Virus record (IMG/VR): IMGVR_UViG_3300046005_001260
Coordinates: 1-28,088 of that record
DNA length: 28,088 nucleotides
Strand: one strand, 5' to 3'
Source of the DNA: a virus
Shown: piece after piece, positions 19,204 through 26,033 of the stretch
How positions within the stretch are numbered: the stretch's first letter is position 1
How the letters are laid out: every line of letters starts with the position of its first letter
Program-made: the position numbers and the translations under genes
The notes under the pieces: model-generated
What the model was told of the DNA's origin: nothing
Seen by the model: only the letters and a program-made list of their open reading frames with translations
The model's database searches: none

Positions 19204-20033
19204 TGGATATTGAATTAAGTAAAGAAACTCTCGGTGGTAAAAGTCTATTAGTTGGTACTCCAATGTATGGTGGTCAATGCTATCATGAGTATCTACATGC
19301 TTTATTAGAACTGCAACATTTATGTTTACAGTATGAAATTCCTATTAAACTAATTAGTACATCTAATATTAGTTTAGTACAAGAAGCACGTAATCATATT
19401 GTTAATCAATTCTTGGAAACTGAATTTACACACTTATTGTTTATTGACGCTGACGTAGGTTTTAAGGCAATTGAAGTAATTGCTATGTTGGCTACAGGCA
19501 AACAAGTTATTGGTGGAGCATATCCAAGGAAACTTATTAATTGGAACAATATAAAAGATGTTATATTGAAGAATCCTGATATTGATCCAAGTTTATTACC
19601 ATCTGTAACAGGTTCATTTCCTATTATTCCTGTAGATACAAATGCTGAATATAGTTCTGCCAATATTATGAAAGTAAAGGGAACCGGAACAGGTTTAATG
19701 ATTATTGAACGAGATGTATTTAAACAATTCCGTGAGTCTTATCCAGATTATTATTATTCACCTGATGTAGATTCCTATCAATTAAAGGGCGAAGCAAAAC
19801 AGATTCAATTGTCTTATTCATATTTCAATGTAGGTATTACTGAAGTAGAAGATGGAGGAATTGTTCAAAAAGTAAATATGGGAGAAGATTATAAATTCTG
19901 TTATATGTGTAGAAAAATAGGTATTGATATTTGGTATGCTCCATTTACTAATACCACACATACAGGAACTTATGCATTTTCAGGTAGTATTGGGGCATTA
20001 GCAAAATACTCTAATGGAGGATTAGTAAACTAA
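19203..20033 (+). CDS. GT-A-type glycosyltransferase
   Basis: A 276-residue protein. The start LLVGTPMYGGQ is typical of a phage family of GT-A transferases. DAD at 82-84 (LLFIDADVGF) is the metal-binding DxD motif. GGAYPRK and MGEDYKFCYMCRKIGI fit the acceptor side and a conserved ED pair. It would transfer a sugar from a nucleotide-sugar donor; the acceptor is unknown (phage DNA, virion protein or host glycan are all possible). It overlaps the methyltransferase gene, suggesting one modification pathway. Confidence 0.8.
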   Translation: MDIELSKETLGGKSLLVGTPMYGGQCYHEYLHALLELQHLCLQYEIPIKLISTSNISLVQEARNHIVNQFLETEFTHLLFIDADVGFKAIEVIAMLATGKQVIGGAYPRKLINWNNIKDVILKNPDIDPSLLPSVTGSFPIIPVDTNAEYSSANIMKVKGTGTGLMIIERDVFKQFRESYPDYYYSPDVDSYQLKGEAKQIQLSYSYFNVGITEVEDGGIVQKVNMGEDYKFCYMCRKIGIDIWYAPFTNTTHTGTYAFSGSIGALAKYSNGGLVN

Positions 20034-20189
20034 ATGAGTAGTTGGAAAGGCGGTAAAGGTAGTAAACCAAGACCAATTTCAGACAGAAAGAAGTTTGATG
20101 ATAATTGGGATGCTATTTTTAACAAGAAAAAACAAGATGATTCTAAAACAAAAGAAGAGGTGAAAGATGGCGTCAACAGCAATAATTAA
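20034..20189 (+). CDS. Small conserved basic phage protein
   Basis: A 51-residue protein beginning SSWKGGKGSKPRPISDRKKF and continuing FDDNWDAIFNKKK. The pattern GGKGSxPRP...FDDNWDxIF belongs to a short protein that I recognise as widespread in tailed phages; its function is not known. It starts directly after the glycosyltransferase stop and overlaps the following zinc protein by 23 bases in another frame. Confidence 0.7.
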   Translation: MSSWKGGKGSKPRPISDRKKFDDNWDAIFNKKKQDDSKTKEEVKDGVNSNN

Positions 20190-20319
20190 AAAATGTGTTT
20201 GCAAAGATACTCCTGCGGCAAAATTCCAAGATAAAGAATATGGTCAAGGAAACAGAGTTTGTAATGAAGACCAGAAGAAAGGTTATAAATGCACTGTTTG
20301 TGGAACTAATCATAAATAA
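20167..20319 (+). CDS. Small cysteine-rich (zinc) protein
   Basis: A 50-residue protein with Cys at 10, 12, 32, 42 and 45 (KKCVCKD, RVCNED, YKCTVCGTNHK) and QDKEYGQGNRV between, a pattern common in small phage zinc proteins. GAGG lies 7 bases before the ATG, inside the preceding gene. It ends directly before the next early promoter; its stop codon is within 5 bases of the -35 box. Confidence 0.68.
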   Translation: MASTAIIKKCVCKDTPAAKFQDKEYGQGNRVCNEDQKKGYKCTVCGTNHK

Positions 20320-20323
20320 AACG

Positions 20324-20351
20324 TTTACATTCCCTAAAACTATGATATAAT
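20324..20351 (+). promoter_or_regulatory. Early promoter module, copy 5
   Basis: TTTACA, 16 bases, TATAAT; preceded by AAAACG and followed by AGACTCATAAATTAATTATT and GAGGAA before ATG 20387. Confidence 0.9.
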
Positions 20352-20386
20352 AGACTCATAAATTAATTATTGAGGAATATTATATC

Positions 20387-20665
20387 ATGAATAAAGTAGT
20401 ACAAGTAAGACTTCAAAAAATATCAGAATTTGGCGGCTGGGTGGGAATGATTCTTATCCAGTCCTCAACCATCCCAGTTTCAATAAGTATCATTCGTGGT
20501 AATGTTGAAAGAATACCTCCTATAGATATGACTATTATGATATGGGTAGGATTGTTCTTATTCTTATTAAGAGCTATTGCTAATAAAGATTCGTTATACA
20601 TAGTATCTAATTCAGTAGGATTCTTTTTTCAAACAATTCTATTAGTTCTTATAGCATATAAATAG
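20387..20665 (+). CDS. SemiSWEET/PQ-loop-like three-helix membrane protein
   Basis: A 92-residue protein with three hydrophobic segments (about 16-37, 48-64 and 69-91). FGGWVGMILIQSSTIPVSIS places a proline (P30) in helix 1 where SemiSWEETs have PQ. GLFLFLLRAIANKDSLYIVS followed by N75 and GFFFQTILLVLIAYK parallels helices 2-3 of SemiSWEET (a Y/R-G-x-kD-x-xIxxSN pattern with the substrate-site Asn). SemiSWEETs form dimeric sugar uniporters in the inner membrane. The PQ glutamine is Val here, so function is uncertain. It stands alone behind an early promoter. Confidence 0.6.
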   Translation: MNKVVQVRLQKISEFGGWVGMILIQSSTIPVSISIIRGNVERIPPIDMTIMIWVGLFLFLLRAIANKDSLYIVSNSVGFFFQTILLVLIAYK

Positions 20666-20671
20666 TTTCTT

Positions 20672-20718
20672 CCTAGGAAACAGTCTATTTCATATTTGGT
20701 TAAAAATAAATGTTTACA
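20672..20718 (+). repeat. Upstream block of early promoter, copy 2
   Basis: 43 of 47 bases equal the block at 12546-12592, including CCTAGGAAACAGTCTATTTC and GGTTAAAAATAAA. In both places it sits between a stop codon and the -35 box of an early module. Confidence 0.7.
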
Positions 20719-20740
20719 TTTACAGAAGCCATGATATAAT
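20713..20740 (+). promoter_or_regulatory. Early promoter module, copy 6
   Basis: TTTACA, 16 bases, TATAAT; AAATG replaces AAACG in the palindrome, and the leader is AGATACATAAATTAAACTAA then GAGGAA, before ATG 20775. Confidence 0.9.
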
Positions 20741-20774
20741 AGATACATAAATTAAACTAATGAGGAATTATATT

Positions 20775-21080
20775 ATGAAATCAACTACACCTATCCAAGA
20801 TCGTTTAGACAATGGATTTAAAATTATTGCAATTGCATCTTTAGATATAAGAAAACAACCTATAAATCGTGATGAAATTGCAAAAGAAGCAGTAAGAATC
20901 GAACGTTGTGTCGAACATTTTTATAAAATCGAAAACCATGATCTTCAATATCCTGAATATGCTACCAATTTTCTAACAGAAAAATACCGTGATATTATCG
21001 AAGGTAAATATGATGGTGAATGGTTAAATGATATTAAAGATGTAAATTATGTTGAAGAAACTTTTGGTGGTATAGAATGA
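20775..21080 (+). CDS. Small early protein of unknown function
   Basis: A 101-residue, mainly helical, charged protein (IQDRLDNGFKIIAIASLDIR, then RDEIAKEAVRIERCVEHFYK). ATG 20775 is chosen over the in-frame ATG 20760, which belongs to the leader's ATGAGGAA. There is no recognised family. It is the first gene of an eight-gene operon that ends at 22213. Its TGA overlaps the next ATG. Confidence 0.65.
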   Translation: MKSTTPIQDRLDNGFKIIAIASLDIRKQPINRDEIAKEAVRIERCVEHFYKIENHDLQYPEYATNFLTEKYRDIIEGKYDGEWLNDIKDVNYVEETFGGIE

Positions 21081-21238
21081 ATAAAGAAAGAGAGTTGTTG
21101 AAAAAGATTTTAGCCACAGGTTGGTTAAATCACGAGTTAAGTTGTGAAGTAGAAGAAATCCTCGCCCAGCAAGAGCAAGAAACGGAACAGGAATGGTATA
21201 GAAGAGGTTTAGAAAAAGGGTTCATTACAATAGAGTAA
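21077..21238 (+). CDS. Small acidic helical protein
   Basis: A 53-residue protein with a long charged helix (CEVEEILAQQEQETEQEWYR) and an end RGLEKGFITIE. It starts in the ATGA overlap of the preceding gene. No family or function is recognised. Confidence 0.55.
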   Translation: MNKERELLKKILATGWLNHELSCEVEEILAQQEQETEQEWYRRGLEKGFITIE

Positions 21239-21261
21239 TTACAAAGAATTGGAGGTAAGTA

Positions 21262-21429
21262 ATGAGTGAAAATATTTCAACAACTTTAATGCAATGGAAA
21301 TCAGATAAACAGATTAAAGCAGCAAAAAAGAAATCTGTTAAACAATTAGTGAAAGATGGTTCTAGTCATAATCTGGCAAAGAAACTTGTTAATGAAGCCT
21401 ACACCAGGATTAAAAATGAAAAGATATAA
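21262..21429 (+). CDS. Small basic helical protein
   Basis: A 55-residue lysine-rich protein (WKSDKQIKAAKKKSVKQLVK). A good site (GGAGGT) lies 7 bases upstream of the ATG. The last 14 bases overlap the next gene in another frame. The basic helices could contact nucleic acid, but no domain is recognisable. Confidence 0.58.
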   Translation: MSENISTTLMQWKSDKQIKAAKKKSVKQLVKDGSSHNLAKKLVNEAYTRIKNEKI

Positions 21430-21670
21430 TTGCAAGCATGGTCCGGTAGATATGATTGAAGAAGCAGAAGGTTATTGGGTAACTTATGATGAATATAACC
21501 AAAGCATGCTTGATAATAATAAATTAGTTGAAAAATCTTGGAGATCCAGAGATAGTTTAGCTATTGCGGATGGGATCAAAGAGGAAAAACTTCAAGATAT
21601 TATTGTAGGTTTATCTATTGCATTGTTTGCCGCAGTTGTTACATTATTGTTTATTTGGATGAGGAATTAA
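21416..21670 (+). CDS. Small protein with C-terminal membrane anchor
   Basis: An 84-residue protein. The N-terminal soluble part begins MKRYNCKHGPVDMIEEAEGY; the C-terminus is one membrane helix (QDIIVGLSIALFAAVVTLLF then IWMRN). The frame is open upstream to 21356, but ATG 21416 gives the natural start and a short overlap with the preceding gene. It is probably tail-anchored in the inner membrane. The function is unknown. Confidence 0.6.
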   Translation: MKRYNCKHGPVDMIEEAEGYWVTYDEYNQSMLDNNKLVEKSWRSRDSLAIADGIKEEKLQDIIVGLSIALFAAVVTLLFIWMRN

Positions 21671-21671
21671 T

Positions 21672-21773
21672 ATGGATGTACCTGACAGGCCAATTTATGG
21701 GAATAGTTTTGGTGTAAATACCGGTGTTACTAATGTAGTAACAAGTGCTTCTACGCTAGTGAATATAAAATGA
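21672..21773 (+). CDS. Very small hypothetical protein
   Basis: A 33-residue peptide (MDVPDRPIYGNSFGVNTGVT...) rich in Asn, Thr and Val. GAGGAA lies 5 bases upstream of the ATG, and the TGA overlaps the next ATG (ATGA), both typical for real genes of this operon. Nothing else can be said about it. Confidence 0.45.
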   Translation: MDVPDRPIYGNSFGVNTGVTNVVTSASTLVNIK

Positions 21774-22036
21774 AAACTATAGCTTGGGTAAATGTTTTAG
21801 AACGAGATTTAGATACTGATGATGATTCTAAAGTTATTAACTCATATCCATTCCCAGAGGTAAATATTAAAGGTCATTGGTGTTTATCAATATGGCAATT
21901 AAAAGAGTTAATAGATAAAATGGAAGATGAAATTATGAAGGAATGTTATCATACAAGATTACATTTCATAATGAATAGATGGCACCCAAAGAACTTTATC
22001 AATATAGAATTTAAAAATTGGAAATATGAGGACTAA
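21770..22036 (+). CDS. Small early protein of unknown function
   Basis: An 88-residue protein with aromatic and histidine-rich stretches (IKGHWCLSIWQLKELIDKME, then CYHTRLHFIMNRWHPKNFIN). There is no recognised family. It is coupled to the preceding mini-gene through ATGA and to the next gene, which starts directly after its stop. Confidence 0.58.
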   Translation: MKTIAWVNVLERDLDTDDDSKVINSYPFPEVNIKGHWCLSIWQLKELIDKMEDEIMKECYHTRLHFIMNRWHPKNFINIEFKNWKYED

Positions 22037-22213
22037 ATGCAAACCTATAGAGCACGGGATTTAACCAAAGGTCAAGTTATTTTAAAAAATAATGAACAAC
22101 TTGTTATTGATAGAGTTGATATATCTAATCGTGGTAATATTCTAGTTTGGGTTAATAACAAGATTAACCAAGTTATCCATTATGATCCAATGGATATTGT
22201 TATTTTAAAATAA
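22037..22213 (+). CDS. Small beta-rich protein
   Basis: A 58-residue protein consisting mainly of predicted strands (GQVILKNNEQLVIDRVDIS, then NILVWVNNKINQVIHY), ending DPMDIVILK. The layout suggests a small SH3/Tudor-like barrel, but this is a guess from the strand pattern. Its stop codon lies 3 bases before the -35 box of the next early promoter. Confidence 0.58.
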   Translation: MQTYRARDLTKGQVILKNNEQLVIDRVDISNRGNILVWVNNKINQVIHYDPMDIVILK

Positions 22214-22216
22214 ACG

Positions 22217-22244
22217 TTTACATTCTCAGAAACCATGATATAAT
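22217..22244 (+). promoter_or_regulatory. Early promoter module, copy 7
   Basis: TTTACA, 16 bases, TATAAT; complete palindrome TAAACGTTTA upstream and the standard leader with ATGAGGAA before ATG 22281. It is one of the copies closest to consensus. Confidence 0.92.
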
Positions 22245-22280
22245 AGACTCATAAATTAAATAAATGAGGAATATTATATC

Positions 22281-22562
22281 ATGATCAAAAAACCTACCGA
22301 ATTACAATTCAACCTAATGACTAAGATAGTCGAAGATGATTTTACTAGTTTCAATGGTAATGCTAAAGCATTAATTGAATCAAGTGAACCTATTTGCAGT
22401 GCTACTTGGACTTCCATGATCGTTGAATCAGCATCAGATAAAGGAACCTTAGCAAGTTTAATCAATGCTGATTTAGTTTGGCATGAAGGAGAAGGAAGAG
22501 ATTCTCTAGTAGGATTAACTGATTCTGGTTTTTTAGTTATGAAACAATTTTACGGAGTATAA
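22281..22562 (+). CDS. Small early protein, possible helix-turn-helix type
   Basis: A 93-residue protein (IKKPTELQFNLMTKIVEDDF ... ATWTSMIVESASDKGTLASL ... ADLVWHEGEGRDSLVGLTDS GF at the end, given in parts). The order of helices followed by a beta wing-like end (LVGLTDSGFLVMKQF) resembles a winged-helix domain of the MarR-type layout common in phage accessory proteins. This is a structural guess. It is transcribed from its own early promoter with the next two genes. Confidence 0.58.
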   Translation: MIKKPTELQFNLMTKIVEDDFTSFNGNAKALIESSEPICSATWTSMIVESASDKGTLASLINADLVWHEGEGRDSLVGLTDSGFLVMKQFYGV

Positions 22563-22563
22563 T

Positions 22564-22674
22564 ATGGAAATTGAAAAAGTATTGAAAGGTGCATTCGTGT
22601 TATCAACTTTTATATGGTCTATGACTACTGTATTCCTATTGATATCTGTATTGTTTGGATTAGGAGTATTATGA
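22564..22674 (+). CDS. Tiny membrane protein
   Basis: A 36-residue peptide with a single membrane helix (about 9-36, AFVLSTFIWSMTTVFLLISV). It starts 1 base after the preceding stop, and its TGA overlaps the metallophosphoesterase ATG. It is one of several single-helix mini-proteins in this region. Confidence 0.5.
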   Translation: MEIEKVLKGAFVLSTFIWSMTTVFLLISVLFGLGVL

Positions 22675-23462
22675 CTTTAATTGCTTACGGTTCGGATCTT
22701 CATTTAGAAATCAGAACCCTTGAAATTAACAATACAGAAGATGCTAAGGTATTAGTATTGGCTGGTGATATCTGTACTGTTACCGATTTAGATCCATTAA
22801 ACGATATTGGATACTTTAGAAGTCAGCGAATTCATAACTTCTTCAAGGATTGCTGCGATAAGTTCGAAAAAGTTATCTATATTATGGGTAACCACGAACA
22901 TTATCACCATCAGTTCTACGACACAATAGGTAGATTAAAGACAAATCTAGGTTATCTTCCTAATCTACATATACTTGATAGAGAAGCAATTACTATCGAT
23001 GGAACTACCTTTATCTGTGGAACTCTTTGGTCTGATATGAATAACGAAGACCCTGCTACTAAAGGATTTATGCTTATACGGATGAATGACTTTAGAATTA
23101 TTAAGAATGGAATGGTACGATTTAGTCCAAATGATGCTATAGTTGAACATCAGAGAATGGTTAAGTTTATTGATGATATAGTAGGTGAAGGAGATTATGT
23201 TGTAGTTGGTCATCATTCTCCTAGTTTTAGAAGTGTTTCAAAGGAATTTGAGAAAGACAAATTAATGAATGGTGGATTTCATTCTAATCTTGAGGAGTTC
23301 ATTACCAATAGACCTCAGATCAAGGTCTGGATCCATGGACACTGTCACTCCAATCACGACTATATGATTGGTGAAACTAGAGTTGTTTGTAATCCAAGAG
23401 GATATGCTGGTTATGAAGCAATTGCTGATACTTTTGAAATAAAATATATTAATTTAATATAA
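22671..23462 (+). CDS. Calcineurin-like metallophosphoesterase
   Basis: A 263-residue protein with the full dinuclear metal motif set: SDLHLE (D9, H11), AGDI (D33), GNHEHY (N74, H75), VVGHHSP (about 183-189) and HGHCHSNHDY near 228-237. Members hydrolyse phosphomono- or diesters, including nucleotides and nucleic acids. The substrate is not evident here. It resembles host-type proteins of about 260 residues that phages often carry. I chose ATG 22671 because it overlaps the preceding stop and gives the family's MxxxAYGSDLHLE start; the frame is open to 22614. Codon use is less AT-biased than its neighbours (more GAT/ATC alternation), which may point to later acquisition (weak). Confidence 0.85.
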   Translation: MTLIAYGSDLHLEIRTLEINNTEDAKVLVLAGDICTVTDLDPLNDIGYFRSQRIHNFFKDCCDKFEKVIYIMGNHEHYHHQFYDTIGRLKTNLGYLPNLHILDREAITIDGTTFICGTLWSDMNNEDPATKGFMLIRMNDFRIIKNGMVRFSPNDAIVEHQRMVKFIDDIVGEGDYVVVGHHSPSFRSVSKEFEKDKLMNGGFHSNLEEFITNRPQIKVWIHGHCHSNHDYMIGETRVVCNPRGYAGYEAIADTFEIKYINLI

Positions 23463-23465
23463 ACG

Positions 23466-23493
23466 TTTACATTCCCTGAAAACGTGTTATAAT
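23466..23493 (+). promoter_or_regulatory. Early promoter module, copy 8
   Basis: TTTACA, 16 bases, TATAAT; the palindrome TAAACGTTTA begins at the stop codon of the preceding gene. The leader is AGACCCATAAACTAATTAAT then GAGGAAAGTGAA before ATG 23527. Confidence 0.9.
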
Positions 23494-23526
23494 AGACCCA
23501 TAAACTAATTAATTGAGGAAAGTGAA

Positions 23527-23688
23527 ATGATGGTAAAATGTGTTGTAACTGGTAAAATGTATGACCCAGAAGTTGAATTTGCTAAGATTATGGCTCTACC
23601 TGAAACTATTGAAATGTTCGTAAGAATGAAAGAAGAAAGAGGTCGTGGTTGGCCAATCAATGAAGGATTTAACGTAGTTGATTCCTAA
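23527..23688 (+). CDS. Small early protein of unknown function
   Basis: A 53-residue protein (MMVKCVVTGKMYDPEVEFAK...) with a short strand, a helix (LPETIEMFVRMKEERGRGW) and an end INEGFNVVDS. No family is recognised. It is the first gene of an operon that seems to run to 25539. The next gene has a copy of the leader (TATAAATTATGAGGAA) without a promoter. Confidence 0.58.
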   Translation: MMVKCVVTGKMYDPEVEFAKIMALPETIEMFVRMKEERGRGWPINEGFNVVDS

Positions 23689-23721
23689 TACCAATTCTAT
23701 TATAAATTATGAGGAAGTGAA

Positions 23722-23913
23722 ATGAAAGTAACAATAGATTTGAATGATTTGAAGAAATTTATAAAGACTTTAGATTCGAATAGTGATGAATGGTATGGAC
23801 CAGAGAACTGGATGACTGGTAAATGTATCCAAGACTTCCTTGAATGGAAAGGTGAGAAAGAAATGGTTGAAGAATTTAATCAGTTTTTACAAAAAGAATT
23901 GTCGAGTTATTAA
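23722..23913 (+). CDS. Small acidic early protein
   Basis: A 63-residue protein beginning MKVTIDLNDLKKFIKTLDSN, with a central EWYGPENWMTGKCIQDFLEW. No family is recognised. Upstream, TATAAATTATGAGGAAGTGAA resembles the end of the early leader, but no TTTACA/TATAAT pair precedes it, so it may be a recombined or decayed module. Confidence 0.58.
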   Translation: MKVTIDLNDLKKFIKTLDSNSDEWYGPENWMTGKCIQDFLEWKGEKEMVEEFNQFLQKELSSY

Positions 23914-23914
23914 G

Positions 23915-24178
23915 ATGAGAATGACAACTTGGCGTAAAGAAATAACAACAGTGATGATATCAAATGAAGATAAGGATATCACTAACTATGTAACTACATT
24001 AACCGAAGAAGAACTAGATGTTGAGTTTGATGCTGGTTATGGTGGGACTAGAGGATTACCATTCACTCTTTGGACAACTTGGTGGGTTTACTTTCCGATT
24101 GAATATGATGGTGCAGAGTGGGCAGGGTCAGTAGATAGGAATCCAACATATCATCCAACATATCATCAAGGTGGTTAA
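23915..24178 (+). CDS. Small early protein of unknown function
   Basis: An 87-residue, tryptophan-rich protein (MRMTTWRKEITTVMISNEDK ... GLPFTLWTTWWVYFPIEYDG) with a histidine-containing tail (YHPTYHQGG). I start it at ATG 23915, one base after the preceding stop; the frame is open further upstream but overlaps that gene. No family is recognised. The last codons (caa ggt ggt) are mirrored at the end of the next gene. Confidence 0.58.
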   Translation: MRMTTWRKEITTVMISNEDKDITNYVTTLTEEELDVEFDAGYGGTRGLPFTLWTTWWVYFPIEYDGAEWAGSVDRNPTYHPTYHQGG

Positions 24179-24182
24179 GCAA

Positions 24183-24437
24183 ATGAGTAGTTTAAAAATG
24201 ACACCAATAGCTGTTTCTATACATAGAGAAAATGAACATCCCCTATTTGGAGAAGGAGTTATCCATCTTAAATTAGAAGATGAGGCAGGTGGGTTCTTTT
24301 TCACAGTTAGTCAGGAAGAGTGTTCTATGAGGATTGACTACGATGAAATTAAGCAATTGGTAATTGCAGCTAAGTTTCTATTAGATGGTGCGAGTGGACT
24401 GGGTCAGGAGATATTGAATCATAGACAGGGTGGTTAG
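24183..24437 (+). CDS. Small early protein of unknown function
   Basis: An 84-residue protein: strand-rich start (LKMTPIAVSIHRENEHPLFG), middle GGFFFTVSQEECSMRIDYDE and a C-terminal helix (IKQLVIAAKFLLDGASGL). ATG 24183 is preferred to GTG 24171, which lies in the preceding gene. No family is recognised. Confidence 0.58.
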   Translation: MSSLKMTPIAVSIHRENEHPLFGEGVIHLKLEDEAGGFFFTVSQEECSMRIDYDEIKQLVIAAKFLLDGASGLGQEILNHRQGG

Positions 24438-24438
24438 T

Positions 24439-24573
24439 ATGCCAGTAACTGATTTGCAATTAATTATTTTTATAGTTACCAGTGTATTGTCTGGTGGGTT
24501 AATATTGGCTACAATGTATAAGATGTTCAAATGTATTTTTGATAAATTTAATGAACTGAGAAAAAGATTATGA
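24439..24573 (+). CDS. Tiny membrane protein
   Basis: A 44-residue protein with one membrane helix (about 6-26, LQLIIFIVTSVLSGGLILA) and a basic tail (FDKFNELRKRL). It starts 1 base after the preceding stop and overlaps the next gene by ATGA. Confidence 0.5.
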   Translation: MPVTDLQLIIFIVTSVLSGGLILATMYKMFKCIFDKFNELRKRL

Positions 24574-24719
24574 GTGTTGAAAATATAGTATGTGGTTCTT
24601 TAGTGTTTATATCTATTATTCTTTTAGGAGAACCTGAATTCAAAGTTTGTGAGAATAAAATTGATGGTGTTTGTCCATTACATAATTTGCAATGTCAGTA
24701 TCCAGAGTGTGAGGAATAA
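24570..24719 (+). CDS. Tiny membrane-anchored cysteine-rich protein
   Basis: A 49-residue protein: a short hydrophobic segment (about 6-20, IVCGSLVFISIILLG) followed by a tail with Cys at 28, 36, 42 and 47 (VCENKIDGVCPLHNLQCQYP). The tail could form disulfides in the periplasm or bind a metal. It overlaps the preceding gene by 4 bases. Confidence 0.5.
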   Translation: MSVENIVCGSLVFISIILLGEPEFKVCENKIDGVCPLHNLQCQYPECEE

Positions 24720-24720
24720 T

Positions 24721-25071
24721 ATGAGAATTTATTTTGGAAGAAAACCAGAAGGAGATGAAATTCAAAAATTGGACAAAAAATTTGAATTTTATTTAATTGA
24801 AAATGATTATAATGTTGAGAAAACTGTTGACTTTATGACATCATATTTAGTAAACAATTGGGACGAAGATGATTTTAAAGATGTTGTGTGTCATAGCATT
24901 AATCCATTATTAATCAATTATTTTACCGATGATTTTGCTAAAGAATATTTATGGATAATTGATGAAGAAGGTAATCATATCAAAATGGGTGATGATGAAT
25001 CTATGTTAAAAAAATTAACAGTGCTTGGTCCAGGTGAAGTGGTGTGTGATGATTATAGGTCGCTCAAATGA
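24721..25071 (+). CDS. Small acidic early protein
   Basis: A 116-residue protein (MRIYFGRKPEGDEIQKLDKK ... TDDFAKEYLWIIDEEGNHIK). GAGGAA lies 4 bases upstream of ATG 24721; the frame is open upstream but overlaps the preceding mini-gene. It is highly acidic, pI clearly low. No family is recognised. It overlaps the next start by 4 bases. Confidence 0.6.
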   Translation: MRIYFGRKPEGDEIQKLDKKFEFYLIENDYNVEKTVDFMTSYLVNNWDEDDFKDVVCHSINPLLINYFTDDFAKEYLWIIDEEGNHIKMGDDESMLKKLTVLGPGEVVCDDYRSLK

Positions 25072-25355
25072 GTGGCGGATTTTTTAACCACAGTCAATAT
25101 AACCTAGACCAAATCTCAGCAGATATTGAAGATGAAATCTATTATAATGATTCAGAAGAAGTTAATGAATATTATGATAAGAAAGGCAATGGGTTTTCTG
25201 AAGATACTATACAAGAATTCAAATTGGCAGTATGGTATTTGAAACAAGCATTTGTATATACTCAGAGAATTGATTGGTTACTTTCTGGAGATGATGGTGA
25301 GGAAACATTTCACGAAAGATTGAAGAAAGATTTGGAGAGATTATATGACAAGTGA
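25068..25355 (+). CDS. MSGG-type conserved small phage protein
   Basis: A 95-residue acidic protein starting MSGGFFNHSQYNLDQISADI. The pattern MSGGxFNyxqYxxxxIAdxIExEI occurs in many unrelated phages and some bacteria; the function is unknown. A second half has helices (LKQAFVYTQRIDWLLSGDDG, ETFHERLKKDLERLY). It overlaps both neighbours (4 and 11 bases). Confidence 0.7.
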   Translation: MSGGFFNHSQYNLDQISADIEDEIYYNDSEEVNEYYDKKGNGFSEDTIQEFKLAVWYLKQAFVYTQRIDWLLSGDDGEETFHERLKKDLERLYDK

Positions 25356-25539
25356 TTTTATTGAAAGTAATAAAGAATTTTGGGGTCCAGAGTTTGCCGC
25401 TGCTGTAAATGTTGAATATAGACCAGAACACGATGCAATAGTTGCGATGGGTTGCTATACAATGGGGTATCATATTGCGGATAATTTTCGTGGTGGTGAA
25501 TTTAGAGCAGAGATTTTAGAGTTTATTGGAGTTGAATGA
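25345..25539 (+). CDS. Small early protein of unknown function
   Basis: A 64-residue protein (TSDFIESNKEFWGPEFAAAV ... VAMGCYTMGYHIADNFRGGE). Overlaps the preceding gene by 11 bases; a GGAGAG site lies upstream. No family is recognised. It appears to be the last gene before the next early promoter. Confidence 0.58.
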   Translation: MTSDFIESNKEFWGPEFAAAVNVEYRPEHDAIVAMGCYTMGYHIADNFRGGEFRAEILEFIGVE

Positions 25540-25576
25540 TGATTGAAAAAAGATTTGGAAAAACTAAAATAAAACG

Positions 25577-25604
25577 TTTACATTTCCAGAAAATAGTGTA
25601 TAAT
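25577..25604 (+). promoter_or_regulatory. Early promoter module, copy 9
   Basis: TTTACA, 16 bases, TATAAT; preceded by AAAACG and followed by AGACTCATAAATTAAATAAA, then GAGAGA instead of GAGGAA, before ATG 25640. Confidence 0.9.
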
Positions 25605-25639
25605 AGACTCATAAATTAAATAAAGAGAGATTATATATT

Positions 25640-25816
25640 ATGAAAAGAGATTTTATTAAATTAACAATAATGCAGTTTGGGATTGTTATTATTTTTAACA
25701 AAACCTTAGCGACAAAACTTAGAAATTTTGGTTGGGTAGTTCTCAGTATTTTTGGATACGAAATTGGAATATCCTACCCAGCTTGGGTTTTTAGATTAAT
25801 TCATAATGAGAAATAA
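25640..25816 (+). CDS. Small membrane-associated protein
   Basis: A 58-residue protein with two weakly hydrophobic segments (LTIMQFGIVIIFNKTLAT and FGWVVLSIFGYEIGISYPAW). There is no recognised family. It is the first gene after an early promoter whose leader has a weakened ribosome-binding site (GAGAGA). Confidence 0.52.
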   Translation: MKRDFIKLTIMQFGIVIIFNKTLATKLRNFGWVVLSIFGYEIGISYPAWVFRLIHNEK

Positions 25817-25817
25817 T

Positions 25818-26033
25818 ATGACAACTGTAGCAGAACTTATCACCTATCTCCAAACACTTCCACCAGAAACTACAGTTGATGTTCTCAATGAAGATTCATC
25901 AGGATACGGCAGTTATTGTCACTGGGTTGACCTAGAACTTCCAACTGAACATTTTCACGAATCTTCCGACTCAATGGATTTTTTCTCAGGTTCAGGCAAG
26001 ATTGGACCTTTCCTAAGACTTGGGGGTCAATGA
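25818..26033 (+). CDS. Small conserved-type phage protein
   Basis: A 71-residue protein. MTTVAELITYLQTLPPETTV resembles the N-terminal helix of many short phage proteins (MTTVxELIxxLxTLPxDxxV), whose function is unknown. The remainder is rich in Ser, Gly and His. ATG 25818 is chosen because the in-frame ATG at 25806 lies in the preceding gene. It overlaps the next start. Confidence 0.62.
   Translation: MTTVAELITYLQTLPPETTVDVLNEDSSGYGSYCHWVDLELPTEHFHESSDSMDFFSGSGKIGPFLRLGGQ

Noticed and set aside
20657-20664. TATAAATA late promoter
   Set aside because: The octamer is formed by the last codons of the SemiSWEET-like gene (tat aaa tag) and is followed by an early promoter, not by a late gene.
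25536-25619. 27-codon ORF starting ATG ATG after the gene ending at 25539
   Set aside because: Its reading frame runs through the early promoter and leader and encodes only the conserved DNA element.
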